DNA from: Cloeon dipterum
Lineage: Eukaryota > Arthropoda > Insecta > Ephemeroptera > Baetidae
NCBI RefSeq assembly: GCF_949628265.1
Contig: NC_088789.1
Span: 13,880,886-13,944,885 of the forward strand
DNA length: 64,000 nucleotides
Direction: 5' to 3'
Shown: piece after piece, positions 59,701-64,000 of the stretch
How the letters are laid out: every line of letters starts with the position of its first letter
How positions within the stretch are numbered: the first letter of the stretch is position 1
Made by a program: the position numbers and the translations under genes
The notes under the pieces: generated by a model
The model's input: only the letters and a program-made list of their open reading frames with translations
Databases searched by the model: none
Told to the model about the DNA's origin: nothing

Positions 59701-62700
59701 CAGGAATATTGACAGTGCCTGATGCAATAAGAAAAGTTAGAATACTGGCTATTTTTGAACCAAATAAAGACTGACCTATTATCGTGCCTTTGTCCCGTTT
59801 TCGTTTCCTGTCTGCCTCCCGGTAAAGGTGGACATTGATCGTGTTGACTGACGGGAGGCCATTAAATTCAAACTGCTCGCCCCAAAAACATATTTCGCCT
59901 TTTTGTTTGCACGACGTCCGGGCGTAAAGCGTGCGGTCCAAATACAGCTCGCAGAAATATCTAAAATTCAAAAGCCACAACATCCAGGTTATTGTGCGAA
60001 ATACTTGTTAACTCTTGCTTAGTCACTGCATACATACACATTTTAAAAATTCTAGCAAAGAAAAGGCAAGGCTTGCAAAAAAATGCGAAAACGATAAATT
60101 ATAATGGCAATCTAACGCTGCAATTTATCACCTAAAATTAGGTTTTCTTGTAAATTTGTTCGAATTATAAATATAATTTATATAGTATCTGTTCAGTTGA
60201 AAAAACCCCAAATATTTGAACTTGACTGCTTTCCTTAAGAAGCTTATCAACATATTGTGCTGGTTAATATCTCTGTTCAATTGACAGTTGAATGAATTTC
60301 GGTTGAGAAATCATTAGTGTCCTACATATCAACAAACCATTATCAAAATATTAAAAAAATAAATAAAGTAGTCCAGAGAACCGAAAGCGATTTCAATAAA
60401 CAAGGAAATGAACAGACCTCTTTTTGTTCGGAATTCCCTTGGCTTCTAGAATCCAAAACTGCAGCGAGCTGTCGGCGCGGCGTTTGTGATCCTGATCGGG
60501 TTGCACTGTCCTCCGCAGACTGAAATCATCACCACAATACTCATTTTCCAGGCGGCGCAAGATCTTCTTGATTCGGATTTCTCGGTCAGACATATTGGTG
60601 CCTGAAGTGAGACCCAAAGCACGACGTTCGCGATAAGATTACTAAAAGTCGCGCAGCCACTGAACTTGCTGATTAGGTGGTAGAATTAAAATGCGACAAA
60701 AGCAACTTTTTTGTTTTCCGCTATGGTGGGAATGGATAATAAAGGGCATGTGGAGCGTGTCGCTGATAATGTCACAATGACACTGTGCAAACAGCGACGC
60801 TGTTGGCTCTCGCTCTGTCGGTCGGTCGGTCACTCGCGCACGCACAGCACAGAGTATGCGGTCGGCTCGGCCCCCCAAACAAACATAAATATCACGACGG
60901 CTAATGAGTGGTACTAATTAATGTGGCAGACTTAGGAAACACTCCTTGCTATACATTGTTTGCTACAAACGAACTGTTAAAGCTCACTTTTGCAACGTGG
61001 CTGACATCACACTTTATAAGAAAAGTTCACAGAACCATGATATGATCTACAGCATTGTAAAAAATGCGTTGTACTAAATCACTCAGGGTTTGGGCTTTAC
61101 TGCTGTGTTCACCGCGGAGCGTGGCGAATTGTGGGAAATTAATTTTCGTGCCGCTTGATCTGACCCAGCGCGCTTAAAGACCAAAAATACAGACATATTA
61201 ACGTATGATGCGTACCTGTGCACCCACTTGTCCCTCTCCTCAGCGGTTCTGCATGAGAAATATCGAATGCCTCCATTACCCTGTGATGGACTTGTGGTCA
61301 CCTGAAAAATTGTAGTATGGAAACGTGAGAAATGCATAACACGATAAAATCAGCTGACGTAAAACTGGCTCGTGACTCGTAGAGAGTCATGCCACTTATT
61401 ATTCTAACATTTGACCGCTGACTATGACATGCGAGTTATTTGTTATTAAAATAGGATTTCCAGAACTCGGTTGGAAAATTTATTAAATTTTGACAGTTTT
61501 ACCTGAAAGCAATTTTCTCTTCCAAGCACAGAAGGGTGCAGGGGTTTTATTTCGACGCCCTCGGCAGCCAAGTCGAGCGTCTGCATCATATTTTGGCCGC
61601 ACAGCAGGGATTCATGCGAACGCGAGGTTCTCAGCCGTGGAGGCCCATCCAGTCCAGCACTGCTGGTGCACAAGAAAAGGAAGCTTGATTAATCAATCGT
61701 CGTGGCACACACGCGGGAAATGGAAAATCCACACTTGAACAGCAATATCCTAATAGAAAAGTCCGTGCAGCAACCGAGAGAAAACCGTCGACGAGTCGAT
61801 TTGGAGGAGCGAGAGCGTTCGAATGAGCACCGGACGCTGGCTGCCTGGCTGGAGAACAGGGTCAAGTAACTGGTGGGTGGGCGCGGCCAGTGCGCGAAAT
61901 ATTAAGACACACACACAGCAGCAGCAGCAGCACCCCACCTGTGTATGTTCGGTAGGTCGCGTTAAAAGCAATTAAGGACCAATAATCAGGTCGCTGACGC
62001 CGCCTCTCCAAATCAACCGGCGATTTTTGACTGTTTAATCAAATCAAGTTGCTGCGGTCAAGGGAATCTAAGGCATGGGAAATAGATTTGTAGCTATGAT
62101 GTAAGCTAGTCACAGTCGACCCCCGGGGGCACAAAAGGCTTAAGGATCAGAGCTGACGCTGCTGATTTTTATCGCGGAATCGTCGCATCGTCGAAGCGAT
62201 ATAACTTTACGGGCGCTACTTTTTGGATTTCACACTGTGGTAGGTATGTTTAAAAAGGCATGATGTCACCTTGGCGTTAACCTGAATTCGGCAAGATTAA
62301 AAATTACTCGAAGAATTAAATAAACGTGCTGCAGACGCAGCGTTTCGCCAGGAAATCATAAATAAAGCAAGTTTCTATACGGGACGTGTTGATGCGAACT
62401 CTAAAGGACTTTGGCAATTTATTTACGACCAATTAGGCAAAATCCTCGGGAGCACGTACTACTTGAAGCGTATTCTGCAAAAGGTGCTTTGCAAAAATTT
62501 AGCGCTCCATTAAAGGAACGCGTGAGCGAAATACTTTACGCAACTTTTGCAGCCATCTGTTCACTTCATTTGCTGTTCTTTCCGTGGCAAACACGTACGC
62601 ACCGTTTTTCGAGAGTAAAGAGCTTTATGTTGGTTATTGACTAATACGGCCCTTCTAATCCTAGAGAGACGCACGTGGCCGGTTTCGAAAACGAAACAGT

Positions 62701-63438
62701 GAACTTTCATCGCCAAAAAAGAATTGAAATGATGCATTGTTTTTTCTTAAAAGAGAGTTTTGGGCCGAAAAAGGAGACTATAGAAAAGCTTAATCCACAC
62801 GAAATAAGTCGTTTTTGCCTTTGAATAAAACGTTCAAAAGGTTCAGCATCCATATACACCATTTTTACCTTTCTGGTTCCATGACGCCACTGCGCTTTCG
62901 CTCCAACTTCGTCACACTCTTGGTCCGTTTTAGAGGATTCGAGCGGAACGATCGTTTGGAGAAGAAATTCTGCAAGAAACAGTACAAAATGTTTGTTAAA
63001 AAAATTAGCGAGTCTTGCGCAAAGAGTGAGCGCTAAATTAGCGTGAGAGAGATGAAAGTCCTGCTCCGCTGGCATGAGTAATGGCTTGCGCAAAGAATTA
63101 GATGACTTAACAAATGATACTTATCTTATAATACAATAAAGGAAATGATTTTTTTTTAATTCAATTTAAGTATAACATTTACAAGCGGCGCCATGCAGTG
63201 GCGGCTACAAAGTCAAACTTTATTGAAGAGTGAATCGTCAATTATGTTCATTATTTTTTTTTTAAAGGAAATGACGAATCGATTTAACAAGTGCTCTTCG
63301 CAATGCAAATAAGATAAGACTTGAAAATACTCACGACAATCCTGGAGGGGGTCAACTCGAGACCTCTTGAGCCCAGGACAGGGGTGGCGGGGGCACTGCC
63401 CCTGCGTGGGTTGCTGCATGCCTTCTCGTAAGAAGTGT
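56715..63438 (-). CDS. raskol: raskol, Ras GTPase-activating protein of the DAB2IP/SYNGAP/RASAL2 family, 5' end outside window
   Basis: Speeds GTP hydrolysis by Ras-family GTPases at the cell cortex. Exons: 63438-63335, 62969-62869, 61662-61503, 61301-61216, 60519-60418, 59960-59776, 59718-59531, 59463-59301, 59235-58977, 58923-58775, 58709-58543, 58478-57426, 57364-57215, 56927-56715; about 1025 aa visible, frame closes. Order: [13 protein letters not shown]; split PH domain ([21 protein letters not shown]); C2 domain ([32 protein letters not shown]); RasGAP domain with [19 protein letters not shown] and [19 protein letters not shown], which includes the FLRFLCPA signature; a long Pro/Ser-rich region; and a C-terminal coiled coil ending ELRSSSC. 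The acceptor of the 61662 exon could be 3 bases lower. Upstream exons lie beyond the window. Confidence 0.94.
60418..60593 (-). CDS. raskol: raskol alternative 5' coding exon (extends the 60519 exon)
   Basis: The exon that starts at 60519 by an internal acceptor (TGATTTCAG) is in frame with upstream sequence reaching an ATG at 60593, encoding [20 protein letters not shown] and GDDFS before LRRTVQPD. Joining the PH exon to the upper acceptor (60601) would break the frame, so this part fits an alternative promoter isoform lacking the PH half. The GC-richer stretch near 60720-60880 could be its promoter. Confidence 0.6.
61667..62868. other. raskol: raskol 5' intron
   Basis: 1.2 kb between the 62969-62869 and 61662-61503 exons, with a CAG/CTG trinucleotide run near 61916-61932. 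No further exon is needed to keep frame, and none was recognised. Confidence 0.5.
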
Positions 63439-64000
63439 CTGAAACAAAAGGAAAAGTCCCTTTAGTGAAAAGTACTCTTGAGTCGCGATTGTTATTGTTC
63501 AGCCCCCGCAACCAAAACATATCGCATTTCGCCTAACTTTGCATAAACACGAGAGCTTGAGCATATAGTAAAACTACAACGGAATGGTGACTAACAATGT
63601 GAGAATTCTTGAATACGCCTCACACGTGAGATCCTTTTCAATGCGGAGAGTAAAAGGTGGAGAAAAAGCTAGATGTCACTTTTACTTTTGAAGATTTTGG
63701 CCTGACAAAATTTTTGTGTAATCGAGTTGTCTGGTCTGGCTCTTAAATTCGATCAATGCACATTTCTCCATCTTCATCAGGTTGTTTTGAGCGACAAAAC
63801 TTTCTCACATTAATTACGCTTCACTTGTGCTGGCATGATTTATTTATCTGGCAATTTTGTGCGTGTACACGACGCAACGTCAAAGCGGGTTTTCACAGTT
63901 AGTTAAACCAACAAACCTCGACAGACGAAAGTTGCTTCTTGAATCGACGAGCCAAAATAAATCTGCTGTAAATCAAGTGCAAATTTCTTTCTCTTTTATT
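63439..64000. other. raskol: raskol upstream intron to window edge
   Basis: The first visible exon has a phase-1 acceptor at 63438, so coding sequence continues upstream. No exon was recognised in these last 560 bases. Confidence 0.5.

Noticed and set aside
60601-61216. Joining the raskol PH exon to the acceptor at 60601
   Set aside because: It gives the wrong phase and an immediate stop; the acceptor at 60519 restores the family sequence.
1-64000. Search by eye for tRNA genes (B-box words) and for retroviral, LTR or Polinton remains
   Set aside because: No convincing tRNA B-box with a matching A-box, and no virus-derived element, was seen on either strand.

Overview
This is about 64 kb of nuclear DNA from an insect with a fairly compact genome. 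Every recognisable gene is an arthropod orthologue split by GT-AG introns, many only 50-100 bp long, in AT-rich sequence. The set includes a CPAP3/obstructor chitin-binding protein, a BTB-psq factor, Rop and raskol, all of which point to an insect. I cannot name the order from sequence alone. I rebuilt exon-intron structures by hand. In all twelve genes complete in the window the summed exon lengths close in frame, which supports the models.

Layout, left to right: a cuticle or peritrophic chitin-binding protein (minus, 3' end outside the window); about 4.8 kb without a firm gene; PPP1R15, the eIF2-alpha phosphatase targeting subunit (plus); a head-to-head pair of a C1orf198-family gene (minus) and mitochondrial ribosomal protein bS6m (plus); a second head-to-head pair of a BTB-psq transcription factor (minus, two alternative DNA-binding ends) and the peroxisomal chaperone Pex19 (plus), which converges on Rop/Munc18 (minus). 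After about 5.5 kb without a firm gene come the homeobox gene Prrx (plus) and mitoribosomal mL64/CRIF1 (plus). Then follow two tandem copper transporters of the Ctr1 family (plus), a 1.18-kb non-autonomous hAT transposon, the phosphoinositide phosphatase myotubularin (plus), and the Ras-GAP raskol (DAB2IP/SYNGAP family, minus, 5' end outside the window).

Most genes are unrelated housekeeping or signalling loci. The only clear functional cluster is the Ctr1 pair, which arose by tandem duplication. The most interesting points are: (1) a pair of mutually exclusive exons in Rop that swap about 35 residues at the end of domain 1; (2) alternative HTH-psq terminal exons on one BTB gene; (3) a hAT element with a perfect 8-bp target duplication whose ends carry five exact TATCGATA sites, the motif bound in flies by the hAT-derived factor DREF; (4) an inverted pair of metal-response-element-like sites between the two copper transporters; (5) a raskol exon that works either as an internal exon or as an alternative 5' exon; and (6) a Prrx gene with its start codon split by an intron and a 50-bp GC-AG intron inside the homeobox. 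No tRNA, rRNA, CRISPR array or virus-derived element was recognised.
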